NCBI GenBank assembly: GCA_020636225.1
Contig: JACJYI010000002.1
Location: 744,001-808,000 of the forward strand
Origin: Lewinellaceae bacterium
GTDB taxonomy: Bacteria; Bacteroidota; Bacteroidia; Chitinophagales; Saprospiraceae
DNA: 64,000 nucleotides
Direction: 5' to 3'
The notes beneath the pieces are model-generated. The model saw nothing but the letters and a program-made list of their open reading frames with translations, had not been told where the DNA came from and made no database searches. Shown here piece by piece: positions 1 through 9,712 of this stretch (its first letter is position 1; each line of letters starts with the position of its first letter). A program made the position numbers and the translations under genes.

Positions 1-39
1 ATCCTGAAAAAGGTCACCGTACACCGGGAGATCAAATAA
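1..39 (+). CDS. rpmG: Ribosomal protein bL33, C-terminal end (partial)
   Basis: The first 12 codons read ILKKVTVHREIK and then stop. This matches the usual C-terminus of Bacteroidota ribosomal protein bL33, a small structural protein of the 50S subunit. The 5' part lies outside the window. The order rpmG, DUF4295 gene, ftsY is a common Bacteroidota arrangement and supports the call, but only 12 residues are visible. Confidence 0.72.
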   Translation: MLKKVTVHREIK

Positions 40-61
40 TAACCCTTAAAGACGCATACCC

Positions 62-238
62 ATGGCTAAGGTTTCCAAGAACGCGCGGGTAGCCCAACGG
101 GCAGCCAATGCAGGATCCGGTAAGGATTTTGTCAAAGTTGTGAAGAGCATCAAGGATCCTGTAACAGGGAAATACACCTACAAGGAGATGATGATCCACA
201 AGGACAAAGTCGCTGATTTCTTTGCTGAGAAGAAATAG
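62..238 (+). CDS. DUF4295 family small protein
   Basis: A 58-residue basic protein starting MAKVSKNARVAQ and ending KVADFFAEKK. Its second half (VKSIKDPVTGKYTYKEMMIHKDKVADFF) has the pattern of the DUF4295 family, which is confined to Bacteroidota and usually encoded next to rpmG. It lies 22 nt after the rpmG stop and probably shares its transcript. A ribosome-associated role is plausible from the context but unproven. The start is fixed by the ATG at 62. A hairpin with a T-rich tail follows before ftsY. Confidence 0.85.
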   Translation: MAKVSKNARVAQRAANAGSGKDFVKVVKSIKDPVTGKYTYKEMMIHKDKVADFFAEKK

Positions 239-264
239 TTGCTTCCCTCGCATAATATTGTCAA

Positions 265-297
265 AAAAGGCTTTTCTTCACGGAAAGCCTTTTCTGT
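265..297 (+). terminator. Intrinsic terminator after the rpmG-DUF4295 unit
   Basis: A perfect 10-bp stem (AAAAGGCTTT, 265-274, with AAAGCCTTTT, 284-293) has a 9-nt loop and a T-rich tail. It separates the ribosomal-protein unit from ftsY, so ftsY probably has its own promoter or depends on read-through. Confidence 0.7.
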
Positions 298-317
298 TTG
301 ATGAATGATGATAATCT

Positions 318-1274
318 ATGAGCTTCTTTAAAAAACTGTTTTCCAGGGAAAAGAAGGAAGAGCTGGATCAGGGTCTTGAAAAGACCAAGACCAGTTTCTT
401 TGACAAGATTTCCAAGGCCATTGCCGGCAAGTCACAGGTGGACATCGAAGTTCTGGATGAAATCGAAGCAGCCCTGATCTCGTCCGATATCGGCCTGGAC
501 ACCGCCATCAAGATCATTGACCGGCTGGAGGCCCGCGTGGCCAAGGAGAAGTATACCAACGAGGAGGAGGTCTATCAATTGCTTCGTGATGAGATCGCTG
601 CACTCCTGGCTGAGAATAATACCAGGGACCTCGATGACTTTCAGCTACCGCCGGATTCACGTCCCTATGTCATGATGGTCGTTGGGGTCAACGGCGTGGG
701 AAAGACCACCACGATCGGGAAACTGGCCTATCAATACAAGCAACAGGGCTATCGGGTCCTTCTGGGTGCAGCGGATACCTTCCGGGCCGCGGCGGTGGAC
801 CAACTCAGCATCTGGTCCGAGCGCACAGGAGCCGGTTTCTTTAGCAAGGGGATGAATACCGATCCGGCTGCCGTTGCCTATGAGGCGACGGACAAGGCGA
901 TCAAGGAAGGCTATGATGTGGTCATTATCGATACAGCCGGCCGCCTCCATACCAAGGTCAACCTGATGAATGAGCTGGGGAAGATCCGACGATCCATCGC
1001 CAAGGCACTGCCTGGAGCACCTCATGATGTCGTGCTCGTCCTGGATGCCACCACCGGCCAGAATGCCATCGAGCAATGCAAACAGTTCATGGCGGCTACC
1101 GAGGTCCAGTCACTGGCACTGACCAAGCTGGATGGTACCGCAAAAGGCGGGGTCGCCCTGGGCATCAGTGATCAATTCCAGATCCCCATCAAGTATATTG
1201 GCCTGGGTGAATCGATGGACAAACTGCAGGTCTTCAACCGGCGAGAATTCGTGAACACCCTGTTCAGCCGCTAA
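318..1274 (+). CDS. ftsY: Signal recognition particle receptor FtsY
   Basis: A 318-residue SRP-receptor GTPase that docks ribosome-SRP complexes at the inner membrane for co-translational insertion. A short N-terminal amphipathic stretch (MSFFKKLFSREKKE) leads into the four-helix N domain. The G domain follows, with the P-loop GVNGVGKT at residues 123-130, then DTFRAAAVDQL, DTAGRLHTK and TKLDGTAKGG. All are diagnostic for the SRP GTPase family. Bacteroidota FtsY proteins typically lack the long acidic A domain of E. coli, and this one does too. It is preceded by a terminator hairpin and followed by a secreted-protein gene, so it is probably monocistronic. Confidence 0.97.
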   Translation: MSFFKKLFSREKKEELDQGLEKTKTSFFDKISKAIAGKSQVDIEVLDEIEAALISSDIGLDTAIKIIDRLEARVAKEKYTNEEEVYQLLRDEIAALLAENNTRDLDDFQLPPDSRPYVMMVVGVNGVGKTTTIGKLAYQYKQQGYRVLLGAADTFRAAAVDQLSIWSERTGAGFFSKGMNTDPAAVAYEATDKAIKEGYDVVIIDTAGRLHTKVNLMNELGKIRRSIAKALPGAPHDVVLVLDATTGQNAIEQCKQFMAATEVQSLALTKLDGTAKGGVALGISDQFQIPIKYIGLGESMDKLQVFNRREFVNTLFSR

Positions 1275-1370
1275 TCATTCCGATTGGGAGAGGAATTCCC
1301 TTGGCCGAAGCAGCGATCAGGTGGCCTCAGGTATCTGTTGCATATCTTGTTCAGGCAAAACCAATTCCAT

Positions 1371-4043
1371 ATGCGAATGAAATCTATACTCTCCTTCCTG
1401 GGGGTTATCTTTTGTGCTCTTCTCTTCTTTAGCAACTCGACCAATCCGCCCAATGCCCGAACCGGTGCTCCCGGGGATGACGGCACCTGTGCCAGCGGAT
1501 GTCATGGAGGGGGCAGTTTCCAGGGAACGGTGGACATATCCGGCATCCCTTCAACCATTCAGGCTGGTGAAACCTATACCGTCACCCTGACCACGACCGC
1601 GACGGTCGGAAACCCGGTAACCGGAGGCTTCCAGATCCTGGCCCTGAACAGTGCCAACCAGAATGTGGGTGACATGATCGTCACCAACGGTGCGGAAACA
1701 GGAACCAATACCCAGGGTGGCCGGGAGTATATGGAACACCGGGGAGACAAGAATTTCTCCGGCGGCCAGGTATCCTGGACATTTGACTGGCAGGCACCCA
1801 ACGGGCCGAACGATGAAGACATCACCTTATGGTTCGTGAGTGTGTTGGCCAACAACAACGGCGGCAACAATGGCGACAATGTGGTCACCAATACCTTCAT
1901 GGGTACCCTGACCGGGGCAGTCGATCCCCTTGCCATTTCACTTGACTCTAAGATGGATGTCAGCTGTTTTGGTGGAAATGACGGTACCGCTACGGTATCC
2001 GCAAATGGCGGCACTCCTCCAATTACCTTCACCTGGTCCAATGGCCAGACCGGACCAACGGCAACAGGATTGACCGCAGGCGGTTATGGCGTTACCGCCA
2101 TGGATGCAAACGGTCAATCAGATCTCATCGAGGTTTTTATCAGTCAGCCTCCTCAACTTACCCTGGACATATCATCAGAAACACCCCTGACCTGCGTCAG
2201 TCCGGCCACAATCACAGTGGACGGAAATGGTGGTTCGCCCGGGTACACTTATCTATGGAGCACCGGTACACCTGGCCCAACCGAAATATTGGACAACACC
2301 ACAACGGTTACGGTTTCCGTTACAGACAATAATGGATGCGTGACTTCCATAGACGTGACCCCGCAACAGGACATCAATTCACCCAACGTGTCCGCAACGG
2401 GTGGACAGCTGACCTGTGCCAATCCATCCGTAATTCTGAATTCATTCGCAGACAGTCCATGCGGAGCATTCACCTATTCCTGGACAGACCCATCTGGGAA
2501 TATATTCTCATCGGATCCGTCCCCTGTGGTTGTGAATCCTGGCATCTATACCGTGGTCGTCACGGATGTCTGCAATGGATGCACGGCATCAGCTTCAGCG
2601 ACCGTGACACAGGACGTTCAGGTGCCAATCATCTCCTTTCAAGGCAACGTGGATACCATCACCTGTAACAAGCCAGTTGTCGAGATTCAGGTGATGGATA
2701 TTCCCAATGCCACTTTTAGCTGGATCACCAGTAATGGCATCATCGAATATGGAAGCGACAGCCCCGTTGTGGGTGTCAGCCAGGCAGGCACGTACACCCT
2801 GGTAGTCACCAATCAGAACAATGGCTGTATTGCCAGTGCCGATGTCGATGTCTTCGACATTCCAGCACCCCTCGGTCAGATCGACAGCGTAGCCAATGCC
2901 CGGTGTTTCGGCGAGCCGAATGGGTATGCTTCCCTAAGCGCTACGGGCGGTCTGATGCCGTATGTCTTCACCTGGCCGGACAGTATGAATATGGCCATTC
3001 GCAATGACCTGAGCGCTGGCAATTACACGGTTATCATGTCCGATTCCCTTGGTTGCGTGGATACCATGATGGTTTCCATCGGCCAACCTGCTGCACTATT
3101 GACCGGCATCGCCTCCACCGCTGAATCCGCTCAGGGCGCGAATGATGGTTCCGCCTGGGTGTCACCATCCGGAGGGATCCCCGGATACACGGTCCTCTGG
3201 TCTACAGGCGAGACGACAGATACGATCTCCGGACTTATTCCAGGCACATATCAGGCGACCGTAACCGATGCCAATGGATGTACCAAGGTAAATTCCACGA
3301 CTGTCCAGGCCTTTGGTTGTGCGCTGACGGGCATTGTCTCCCAGACAGATATCCTCTGTTTTGGTGACTCGACCGGCAGTGCCATTGTGACCTGGATGAA
3401 TGAGAATGGTGCTGTTTCGATCGAATGGTCCACCGGTGATACAACGGCGCAGGTCACCAACCTGCCAGCAGGAGAATACATCGTCGCCCTTACGGATGAG
3501 GGGAATTGTACCTTCTCGGATACGATCACCATTCTTCAGCCATCGGAAATTGTTGTCCTGATCGACTCGATCAAGAATACGTCCGGGCCTGGTATGAATG
3601 ACGGCGGCATATACATCTCCGTTTCAGGGGGGACATCTCCCTACACCTTCGAATGGCTCCTGGACAATGAAGAGGTCGGAACAGAAGAAGACCTCGAAGC
3701 CGTTGGAGCAGGAAACTATCTTGTCGTGGTTCGTGACCTGGCAGATTGCCTCCTCTCGGTCCAGGGCATAGAGGTGCAGGATCCTTCATCCGTCCAGACA
3801 CCGGACTGGGCCAGTGATCTGAAGGTTTATCCGATCCCGGTCCAGGATATCCTGACCATTCAGCTTCCGGCACATTTGTCCTTTACGATCCGACTCCTGG
3901 ATGGCCAGGGTATGATCGTCCGGCAAGTCAAGGATCAGCAGACCCTTGCGACAATCCAGGTCGAGGATCTTCCTCAAGGAGCCTACTGGCTGTTGATCCA
4001 GGATGATCGGGGTGCCTTCACGGTTCGACCGGTGATCAAGTAG
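1371..4043 (+). CDS. Secreted SprB-repeat protein with T9SS type A sorting domain (choice-of-anchor V-like N-terminus)
   Basis: Start chosen at the ATG at 1371, which gives a clean signal peptide (MRMKSILSFLGVIFCALLFF); an in-frame start at 1284 would add 29 unlikely residues. After the signal comes TGAPGDDGTCASGCHGG, the conserved opening of a Bacteroidota Reeler-like/choice-of-anchor V domain, here with CX3CH where related proteins usually show CX2CH. Several SprB-type repeats follow, each of the form CFGxxDGTATVxxxGGTPPxTFxWSNGQT. The C-terminus (LKVYPIPVQDILTIQLP, ending RPVIK) is a type A T9SS sorting domain that directs export across the outer membrane. About 890 residues. Function is probably adhesive or structural; the ligand cannot be deduced. 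Confidence 0.85.
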   Translation: MRMKSILSFLGVIFCALLFFSNSTNPPNARTGAPGDDGTCASGCHGGGSFQGTVDISGIPSTIQAGETYTVTLTTTATVGNPVTGGFQILALNSANQNVGDMIVTNGAETGTNTQGGREYMEHRGDKNFSGGQVSWTFDWQAPNGPNDEDITLWFVSVLANNNGGNNGDNVVTNTFMGTLTGAVDPLAISLDSKMDVSCFGGNDGTATVSANGGTPPITFTWSNGQTGPTATGLTAGGYGVTAMDANGQSDLIEVFISQPPQLTLDISSETPLTCVSPATITVDGNGGSPGYTYLWSTGTPGPTEILDNTTTVTVSVTDNNGCVTSIDVTPQQDINSPNVSATGGQLTCANPSVILNSFADSPCGAFTYSWTDPSGNIFSSDPSPVVVNPGIYTVVVTDVCNGCTASASATVTQDVQVPIISFQGNVDTITCNKPVVEIQVMDIPNATFSWITSNGIIEYGSDSPVVGVSQAGTYTLVVTNQNNGCIASADVDVFDIPAPLGQIDSVANARCFGEPNGYASLSATGGLMPYVFTWPDSMNMAIRNDLSAGNYTVIMSDSLGCVDTMMVSIGQPAALLTGIASTAESAQGANDGSAWVSPSGGIPGYTVLWSTGETTDTISGLIPGTYQATVTDANGCTKVNSTTVQAFGCALTGIVSQTDILCFGDSTGSAIVTWMNENGAVSIEWSTGDTTAQVTNLPAGEYIVALTDEGNCTFSDTITILQPSEIVVLIDSIKNTSGPGMNDGGIYISVSGGTSPYTFEWLLDNEEVGTEEDLEAVGAGNYLVVVRDLADCLLSVQGIEVQDPSSVQTPDWASDLKVYPIPVQDILTIQLPAHLSFTIRLLDGQGMIVRQVKDQQTLATIQVEDLPQGAYWLLIQDDRGAFTVRPVIK

Positions 4044-4060
4044 ACTGAAAACCCAGCATA

Positions 4061-4095
4061 AAAAAATGCCCTGAAATTCCTTCAGGGCATTTTTT
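4061..4095. terminator. Bidirectional intrinsic terminator between convergent genes
   Basis: A 15-bp perfect stem (4061-4075 with 4081-4095) has a 5-nt loop. A-tract and T-tract flank it, so it works from both sides. It ends both the T9SS gene from the left and lepA from the right. Confidence 0.88.
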
Positions 4096-4133
4096 TATTG
4101 CCGGTCCTTTGGACATCAAGGGTATCGAGAAGC

Positions 4134-5924
4134 TTAGTCCAGTTTCAGCACCTGGAGGAACGTCTTCTGAGGCACTTCGACAGTACCGATCTGACGCATT
4201 TTCTTCTTACCCTCCTTCTGCTTTTCCAGCAGTTTCCGCTTCCGGGTAATATCACCACCGTAGCATTTCGCTGTCACATCCTTCCGCATGGCAGAGATCG
4301 TCTCCCGGGCGATGATCTTGGCACCGATCGCTGCCTGAATGGCAATGACAAACTGCTGGCGAGGCAGCAGTTCCTTGAGCTTCTTGCAGATCTTTCTGCC
4401 GATATATTCGGCCTTGCTCCGGTGGACCAGGGCTGAGAGGGCATCCACGTCCTCCATATTCAGCTTGATATCCAGTCGGACGAGATCGGCTTGCCGGTAA
4501 TCCAGAGGGGAATAGTCAAATGACGCATATCCCTTTGAAATAGATTTCAGACGATCGTAGAAATCAAAGACGATCTCGGCCAGAGGCAGTTCGAATGTCA
4601 GTTCCACGCGCTCTGGAGTCAGATAGGCCTGCTTCTTCAGGATCCCCCGCTTTTCCAGGCAAAGCGTCATGATCCCTCCGATGAACTCGGGCTTGGAAAT
4701 GATCTGGGCATAGATGTAGGGCTCCTCGACGAACTTCAGTGTCGTAGGATCAGGTAATTCACTGGGGGTATTGACCAGCATTCGTTCGCCCTTTGCCGTG
4801 GTCGCATAGTAAGATACGTTCGGCACGGTGGTGATCACCTCCTGGTTGAACTCCCTGGACAGGCGCTCCTGGACGATCTCCAGGTGCAACATCCCCAGGA
4901 AGCCACACCGGAATCCAAATCCAAGGGCAGTCGATGTTTCGGGCTCGAAGACAAGAGATGCATCGTTGAGCTGCAATTTTTCAAGCGCCTCCCTCAAATC
5001 CTCAAAGTCATCATTGTCGATCGGGAAGACCCCGGCAAAGACCATGGGCTTCACCAATTGGAACCCCTGCAATGCCTTGTCGCAGGGTCGGGCGACATGG
5101 GTTATGGTATCCCCCACCTTGATCTCCCGGGAGGTCTTCACACCCGTCATCACATAACCGACATTGCCCGCTTTCAATTCCGTACCGGGAGCATAATCCA
5201 TCTTGAGAATCCCGATCTCGTCAGCCGAGTATTCATTCCCTGTATTGACAAAGCGGATCTTGTCACCTTTCTTCAAGGTGCCATTCATGATCCGGACATT
5301 CGCGACAACTCCTCGAAAGGAATTGAAGATCGAATCAAAGATCAATGCCTGCAATGGTGCTTCTTCATCTCCGGATGGGGCCGGAATCCGCTCGACAATG
5401 GCCGTCAGGATGTCGTCAACACCTTTTCCGGTTTTTCCGCTGGCCAGGATCACATCGTCGATCTCGCACCCGATCAGGTCGACAATCTGATCGATGACCT
5501 CCTCGATCATGGCATTGTCCATATCGATCTTGTTGATCACCGGAATGATCTCCAGGTCATGTTCCAGGGCGAGGTAGAGGTTGGAGATCGTCTGAGCCTG
5601 GATCCCTTGCGTGGCATCCACCAGCAACAATGCACCTTCGCAGGCTGCTATGGAACGTGACACCTCATAAGAGAAGTCCACGTGGCCAGGAGTGTCAATC
5701 AGATTGAGGGTATATTGTTCACCATCCGAATGGATATAATCCATCTGGATCGCATGACTCTTGATGGTAATGCCCCGCTCGCGCTCCAGGTCCATATTGT
5801 CGAGGGTCTGGGCGACCAGATCGCGGTCGGACACGGTTCTCGTCGTCTGCAACAGGCGGTCAGACAATGTACTTTTACCGTGATCGATATGGGCGATCAC
5901 ACAGAAATTCCGAATTCTCTTCAT
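4134..5924 (-). CDS. lepA: Elongation factor 4 (LepA), ribosome-associated GTPase
   Basis: A translational GTPase of the LepA/EF4 family, related to EF-G, acting on ribosomes. The start at 5924 ([20 protein letters not shown]) matches the canonical LepA N-terminus and gives 596 residues, close to the 599 of E. coli; an in-frame upstream ATG at 5975 would add 17 atypical residues. Visible motifs are the P-loop AHIDHGKS, the [11 protein letters not shown] switch, DTPGHVDF and NKIDMD, followed by the LepA-specific C-terminal domain. A Bacteroidota -7 box (TATATTTG, 5931-5938) ends only 6 nt before the ATG, so the mRNA is probably leaderless or nearly so. The promoter location also argues for the shorter start. 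Confidence 0.97.
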   Translation of the reverse strand: MKRIRNFCVIAHIDHGKSTLSDRLLQTTRTVSDRDLVAQTLDNMDLERERGITIKSHAIQMDYIHSDGEQYTLNLIDTPGHVDFSYEVSRSIAACEGALLLVDATQGIQAQTISNLYLALEHDLEIIPVINKIDMDNAMIEEVIDQIVDLIGCEIDDVILASGKTGKGVDDILTAIVERIPAPSGDEEAPLQALIFDSIFNSFRGVVANVRIMNGTLKKGDKIRFVNTGNEYSADEIGILKMDYAPGTELKAGNVGYVMTGVKTSREIKVGDTITHVARPCDKALQGFQLVKPMVFAGVFPIDNDDFEDLREALEKLQLNDASLVFEPETSTALGFGFRCGFLGMLHLEIVQERLSREFNQEVITTVPNVSYYATTAKGERMLVNTPSELPDPTTLKFVEEPYIYAQIISKPEFIGGIMTLCLEKRGILKKQAYLTPERVELTFELPLAEIVFDFYDRLKSISKGYASFDYSPLDYRQADLVRLDIKLNMEDVDALSALVHRSKAEYIGRKICKKLKELLPRQQFVIAIQAAIGAKIIARETISAMRKDVTAKCYGGDITRKRKLLEKQKEGKKKMRQIGTVEVPQKTFLQVLKLD

Positions 5925-5930
5925 GGGGTG

Positions 5931-5938
5931 CAAATATA
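5931..5938 (-). promoter_or_regulatory. Candidate -7 box of the lepA promoter (TATATTTG)
   Basis: Exact match to TAnnTTTG, the Bacteroidota housekeeping -7 element, six bases before the lepA ATG. This implies a transcription start at or very near the start codon. No convincing -33 TTTG is present at the usual spacing. Confidence 0.6.
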
Positions 5939-5985
5939 CGGGAAAAACAGAGGCCATTGAGGGATTGTTTTCCATGGGAATCCGG

Positions 5986-5993
5986 TATTTTCA
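5986..5993 (+). promoter_or_regulatory. Candidate -7 box (TATTTTCA) of the beta-helix gene
   Basis: A degenerate TAnnTTTG element ends 4 nt before the ATG at 5998. The spacing resembles that of lepA and of the DEAD-box gene. The last two bases deviate from consensus, so support is moderate. Confidence 0.4.
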
Positions 5994-5997
5994 GGGT

Positions 5998-7509
5998 ATG
6001 ATTCCTACTTGTTCCCTCCGGAAGATCGCCTCCGCCCTGGTGGTCTCACTCTTCGCCTTCCTCCCTTTGCTTCAGTGCACTGCACAAACCATCCTGGAAG
6101 TGGGTCCGGGAAAGCCCTACCCGACCCTGCCGTTGGCGGCTCAGGCGGCCATGCCGGGGGACACCATTCTGCTCAGTGCCGGCGTATATCCAGGAGGAAT
6201 GTTTATCCCCGCTCTCCAGGGAACCGCCAACGCCTGGATCACCATTCGGGGAAATGGCCTCTCTCCAGTGACCATTCAGGGCGGAACCAACGCTATTCAA
6301 TTCACGGACCCGGCATATCTGGTTCTGGAAAACCTCAGGATCCGGGAACAGACTGGAAACGGTCTGAATATCGATGATGGAGGGTCTTACGAAACTCCTG
6401 CCCACCATGTGATCCTTCGCAATTGTGTCTTTGAGGATATGGCCGTAGATGGCAACAATGACCTTCTCAAGCTGTCAGGCCTGGATTCCTTCCTGATCGA
6501 AGAATGCATCTTTCAGAGGGGTGCGGATGGTGGCAGCGGCATCGACATGGTGGGTTGTCACTGGGGCACTATGGAAGGATTGGTCTTTGAGGATATGGGC
6601 AGCAACAGTATCCAGGCGAAAGGGGGCTCCCGGTATCTAACCATACGGCGCAGCCTGTTCATGGACGGCGGGTTGCGCAGTCTCAATCTGGGTGGGAGTA
6701 CAGGGGCCGCGTTCTTTCGTCCATTCGGTGCCAATTATGAAGCCGCTGACATCGACGTATATGCCAACATCTTCATCGGAAGCCAGGCGCCCATTGCCTA
6801 CGTGGGCAGCCAGGGTGTTCGGGTCTGGAACAATACGATCTATCGGCCCGGCAAATGGGTGATCCGGATTCTCCAGGAATCTGCAGACACCTCATTCTAC
6901 CAGGCTGCCGCCTACGGGGAATTTGTCAACAACCTGGTGATCGTCGACAACAGCCTTTCGACCGCCACCAATGTGGGTCCGAACACCAATGCCGCCTCCT
7001 TCCTCTTTGCCCACAACCTGTGGTTTCACCTGGATCAGCCGAACTGGTCCGGACCATACCTGCCCTCGATGGAGATCAACGGAAAGATCCAGATGGACCC
7101 CATGCTCCTTGATCCGGTCATCGGGGATATGCACCTGACAGAGAATTCACCTGCCATTCATGCTGGAACCGTCCAGCCCGAGGACGACTGGAATGACTTT
7201 GATAGTGTGTCTTTTCATGCTCCTGCCAGTATCGGAGCATTCGAATGGACTGGTACAACCGCCATTCCAGATGTGATCATCACACCGGAACGATCCGGAT
7301 TTGGCCCCAATCCGGCACATGATATACTCCATCGGATCGGGATGACGGCTGGAAATGCCTGGTTGCTCAATGCCCGGGGAGATGTAATGATGAGGCTGCT
7401 CCCAACGGAACATACCTGGACCGTCAAGCATTTGCCAGCGGGCCTTTACTGGATCATAGAGCCTCGTGCTGATGGCCGGTGGACGACGCAGAAACTGGTG
7501 ATCCAGTAG
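5998..7509 (+). CDS. Secreted right-handed beta-helix (pectate-lyase-like) protein with T9SS type A sorting domain
   Basis: The ATG at 5998 gives a signal peptide (MIPTCSLRKIASALVVSLFAFLPLLQCTAQ); ATGs at 5974 or 5923 are possible but would lengthen it needlessly and lie upstream of the candidate -7 box. Residues after the signal (VGPGKPYPTLPLAAQAAMPGDTILLSAGVYPGG) are the typical entry to a parallel beta-helix, followed by coils such as HVILRNCVFEDMAVDGNND and IEECIFQRGADGGSGI. The end (FGPNPAHDILHRIG to RWTTQKLVIQ) is a T9SS type A signal. Polysaccharide binding or lysis is the family expectation; no catalytic triad could be assigned. About 503 residues. Confidence 0.82.
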   Translation: MIPTCSLRKIASALVVSLFAFLPLLQCTAQTILEVGPGKPYPTLPLAAQAAMPGDTILLSAGVYPGGMFIPALQGTANAWITIRGNGLSPVTIQGGTNAIQFTDPAYLVLENLRIREQTGNGLNIDDGGSYETPAHHVILRNCVFEDMAVDGNNDLLKLSGLDSFLIEECIFQRGADGGSGIDMVGCHWGTMEGLVFEDMGSNSIQAKGGSRYLTIRRSLFMDGGLRSLNLGGSTGAAFFRPFGANYEAADIDVYANIFIGSQAPIAYVGSQGVRVWNNTIYRPGKWVIRILQESADTSFYQAAAYGEFVNNLVIVDNSLSTATNVGPNTNAASFLFAHNLWFHLDQPNWSGPYLPSMEINGKIQMDPMLLDPVIGDMHLTENSPAIHAGTVQPEDDWNDFDSVSFHAPASIGAFEWTGTTAIPDVIITPERSGFGPNPAHDILHRIGMTAGNAWLLNARGDVMMRLLPTEHTWTVKHLPAGLYWIIEPRADGRWTTQKLVIQ

Positions 7510-7521
7510 ACGGATCACATT

Positions 7522-9588
7522 CTATCGAACCAGGGTGATATCCCCCCGCCGTATCCAGGTAACCTCCTCACCTTCCAGGATATATCGCATGGAACAAACC
7601 CAGGCATAGGTATCCATGGCCTGATCCTTCCCGCTGTAGGCCCCATCCCATCCCGAGTTTTGATCCTGGCTATCATAGACCACTTTCCCATATCGATTGT
7701 ACACCTTCATATCATAGGAGAGGACTTCAAGATCACAAACGATGACAGGACCGAACAAGTCATTGGTTTGGTCACCATTGGGCGTAAAGACATTGGGAAA
7801 CTCCACTTCACAATTGCAGTCCTTGAAGGAAAGATTCGTGATCACGATGCTGTCACAGCGAACACCCGGGAAGGTGTCTCGATAGGTCCCTTCGACCGTT
7901 TGCTCTTCGCCTCCGGCCAGATAGGATTCCCCCTGGCAGACCACCGTGTCAATTTCCGTGATCGCGGTAGGGAGCACTTCAACCGTCTGATTGAACTCCA
8001 GGGAAGCGCAATTCCAGGAAAGTGTCATCCGGACCTGGTAGGTGCCTGCCTCCTGATAGACATGACTGACTTCGAGGACATCCTGAACGATGGTGCTATC
8101 CCCCAGATCCCAGACCTGGGCAATCACGTCCTCGTTGCCCGACCCATTGGCGATCAGCGGTTCGTTTTGACAGATGGTATCCGGTACACTCCAGGTGCCT
8201 GTGACATCCTCCGGTGTTTCACACAGGACCTGAACCAACTGGTAGGCGTAGTCAGAAGCCATCGTATACGGTTGGATAGAATAGGCAGTATCCACATTGT
8301 AGGCAATGTCCGTGAATTCCCAGGCCTCATTGACCAGACCGAGTTGTGAGGTGACATCGATCTCATTGCATCCGCTGGCCAGAGTCTCATCCGTCATGAT
8401 GATCAATGGCTTGAAGGAACTCGGGGCGCCGTATTTGGTGGAGAAATTTGACAACAAATAGCCATTGGGCCGCTCCTGGACCTTGGTGTAATGGGAACTT
8501 CCGTTGTTATACAGCCGGGCCTCGCTGACCGAACCATCTGCTTCCGTGACAAATACAGCATTTTTATTGGGGACAAAGCCCTGCGTGAAATTGGTAAATG
8601 ACATCGTCGGCACACCGATCACGTAACGGCCATCCGGCATTTCGAGGACAGATGAACCACTCTCTGAATTGTCAGTGCCTGACAAGGGGATGTAGATGTT
8701 CGAAAAGACAGGTGCGCCATTCTGGTCCAACTTGATCAGATAGACATCAGCCAGACTCTGATGGTTCTCCTTGTTCAGGGTAGTGCTGCCGGTCAGCAGG
8801 ATGTCTCCGGCTGCTGTCGGAAAAACACCATATCCATAGGTGCGGTGCGGAATGGTCGATTCGCCGAACCCTCGGAAGAGGTCGACACTGCCGTCCTGGT
8901 TCATCCGAAGCAATATGCCGAAGAATGTACCATTGACGATGTACCGCCCGGTGATCAGTGGCCGTGATTGGGCATCCAGTTCCAGACTGAAACCCGTATC
9001 GATATTCTGCGGGTTCCCCAGGGTCCGCGACCAGATCATATTCAGGTTGGTATCCAGACAGGCGGTATAGAGATCAGTGTAAGACGCACTGCCGGACTTG
9101 TCCGACCCCCAGGAATTTGTCGCTCCGCAGACGTAAACATGGCCCATGGTATCCAGGGCCAGGCCAAACAGCTGGTCATTCCGGCCGGGTTTGCCAATGC
9201 GAACCGCCTTGATCAGATCACCGTTGGCCGACAATACGCCCAAAATACCATCGTAATTCAGATAGGAACCAATGTTGGATGCAAACCAGATCCTCCCCTG
9301 ATCATCGGCGCGGATCTCCGGAAAGACATTGTCTACCGTAGATGAACTCCCCAGGATCTTCACCCATTCCACATCACCCGCGCAAGACAGCTTGGTCACC
9401 ATCACTTCGGACGAAGCTCCAGGGATTTCAATGATCCCGATAAACGCAGAACCCCCATCGGGAGTGGCCACAGCCGCCAGGGCCTGGGAGGATGCCTGTC
9501 CATTGTCAAACACTTTCTGAAAAGGGGGTTGGGCCATAAGAGAGGTGCCCAACAGAAACGATAAAAGGAAGATGTAAATCCGTACCAT
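7522..9588 (-). CDS. Secreted protein with PKD-like domain and gliding-motility-associated C-terminal (T9SS type B) domain
   Basis: Start set at 9588 (MVRIYIFLLSFLLGTSLMAQ, a signal peptide); an upstream in-frame ATG adds 14 residues. The N-terminal two thirds contain repeated GGSAFIGI / GRIWFASN / GHVYVCGATNS units resembling a beta-propeller of the SBBP or delta-60 type. A PKD-like segment follows (WDLGDSTIVQDVLEVSHVYQEAGTYQVRM). The end (FPNVFTPNGDQTNDLFGPV to RRGDITLVR) is the CHU_C / type B T9SS domain, which typically gives covalent or SprF-assisted surface attachment. Convergent with the beta-helix gene, with only 12 nt between the stops. Confidence 0.83.
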   Translation of the reverse strand: MVRIYIFLLSFLLGTSLMAQPPFQKVFDNGQASSQALAAVATPDGGSAFIGIIEIPGASSEVMVTKLSCAGDVEWVKILGSSSTVDNVFPEIRADDQGRIWFASNIGSYLNYDGILGVLSANGDLIKAVRIGKPGRNDQLFGLALDTMGHVYVCGATNSWGSDKSGSASYTDLYTACLDTNLNMIWSRTLGNPQNIDTGFSLELDAQSRPLITGRYIVNGTFFGILLRMNQDGSVDLFRGFGESTIPHRTYGYGVFPTAAGDILLTGSTTLNKENHQSLADVYLIKLDQNGAPVFSNIYIPLSGTDNSESGSSVLEMPDGRYVIGVPTMSFTNFTQGFVPNKNAVFVTEADGSVSEARLYNNGSSHYTKVQERPNGYLLSNFSTKYGAPSSFKPLIIMTDETLASGCNEIDVTSQLGLVNEAWEFTDIAYNVDTAYSIQPYTMASDYAYQLVQVLCETPEDVTGTWSVPDTICQNEPLIANGSGNEDVIAQVWDLGDSTIVQDVLEVSHVYQEAGTYQVRMTLSWNCASLEFNQTVEVLPTAITEIDTVVCQGESYLAGGEEQTVEGTYRDTFPGVRCDSIVITNLSFKDCNCEVEFPNVFTPNGDQTNDLFGPVIVCDLEVLSYDMKVYNRYGKVVYDSQDQNSGWDGAYSGKDQAMDTYAWVCSMRYILEGEEVTWIRRGDITLVR

Positions 9589-9712
9589 AGATGCTTGAAA
9601 TAGGTCGATAAAATAGCAAGATTTTCCCAATCAGCAGTTTCTCCGGGGAGGAGTCGGGACAAGGCGGACACACAGGAATGTTTATATTTACCTGGGCCTG
9701 AACAACCACCAC

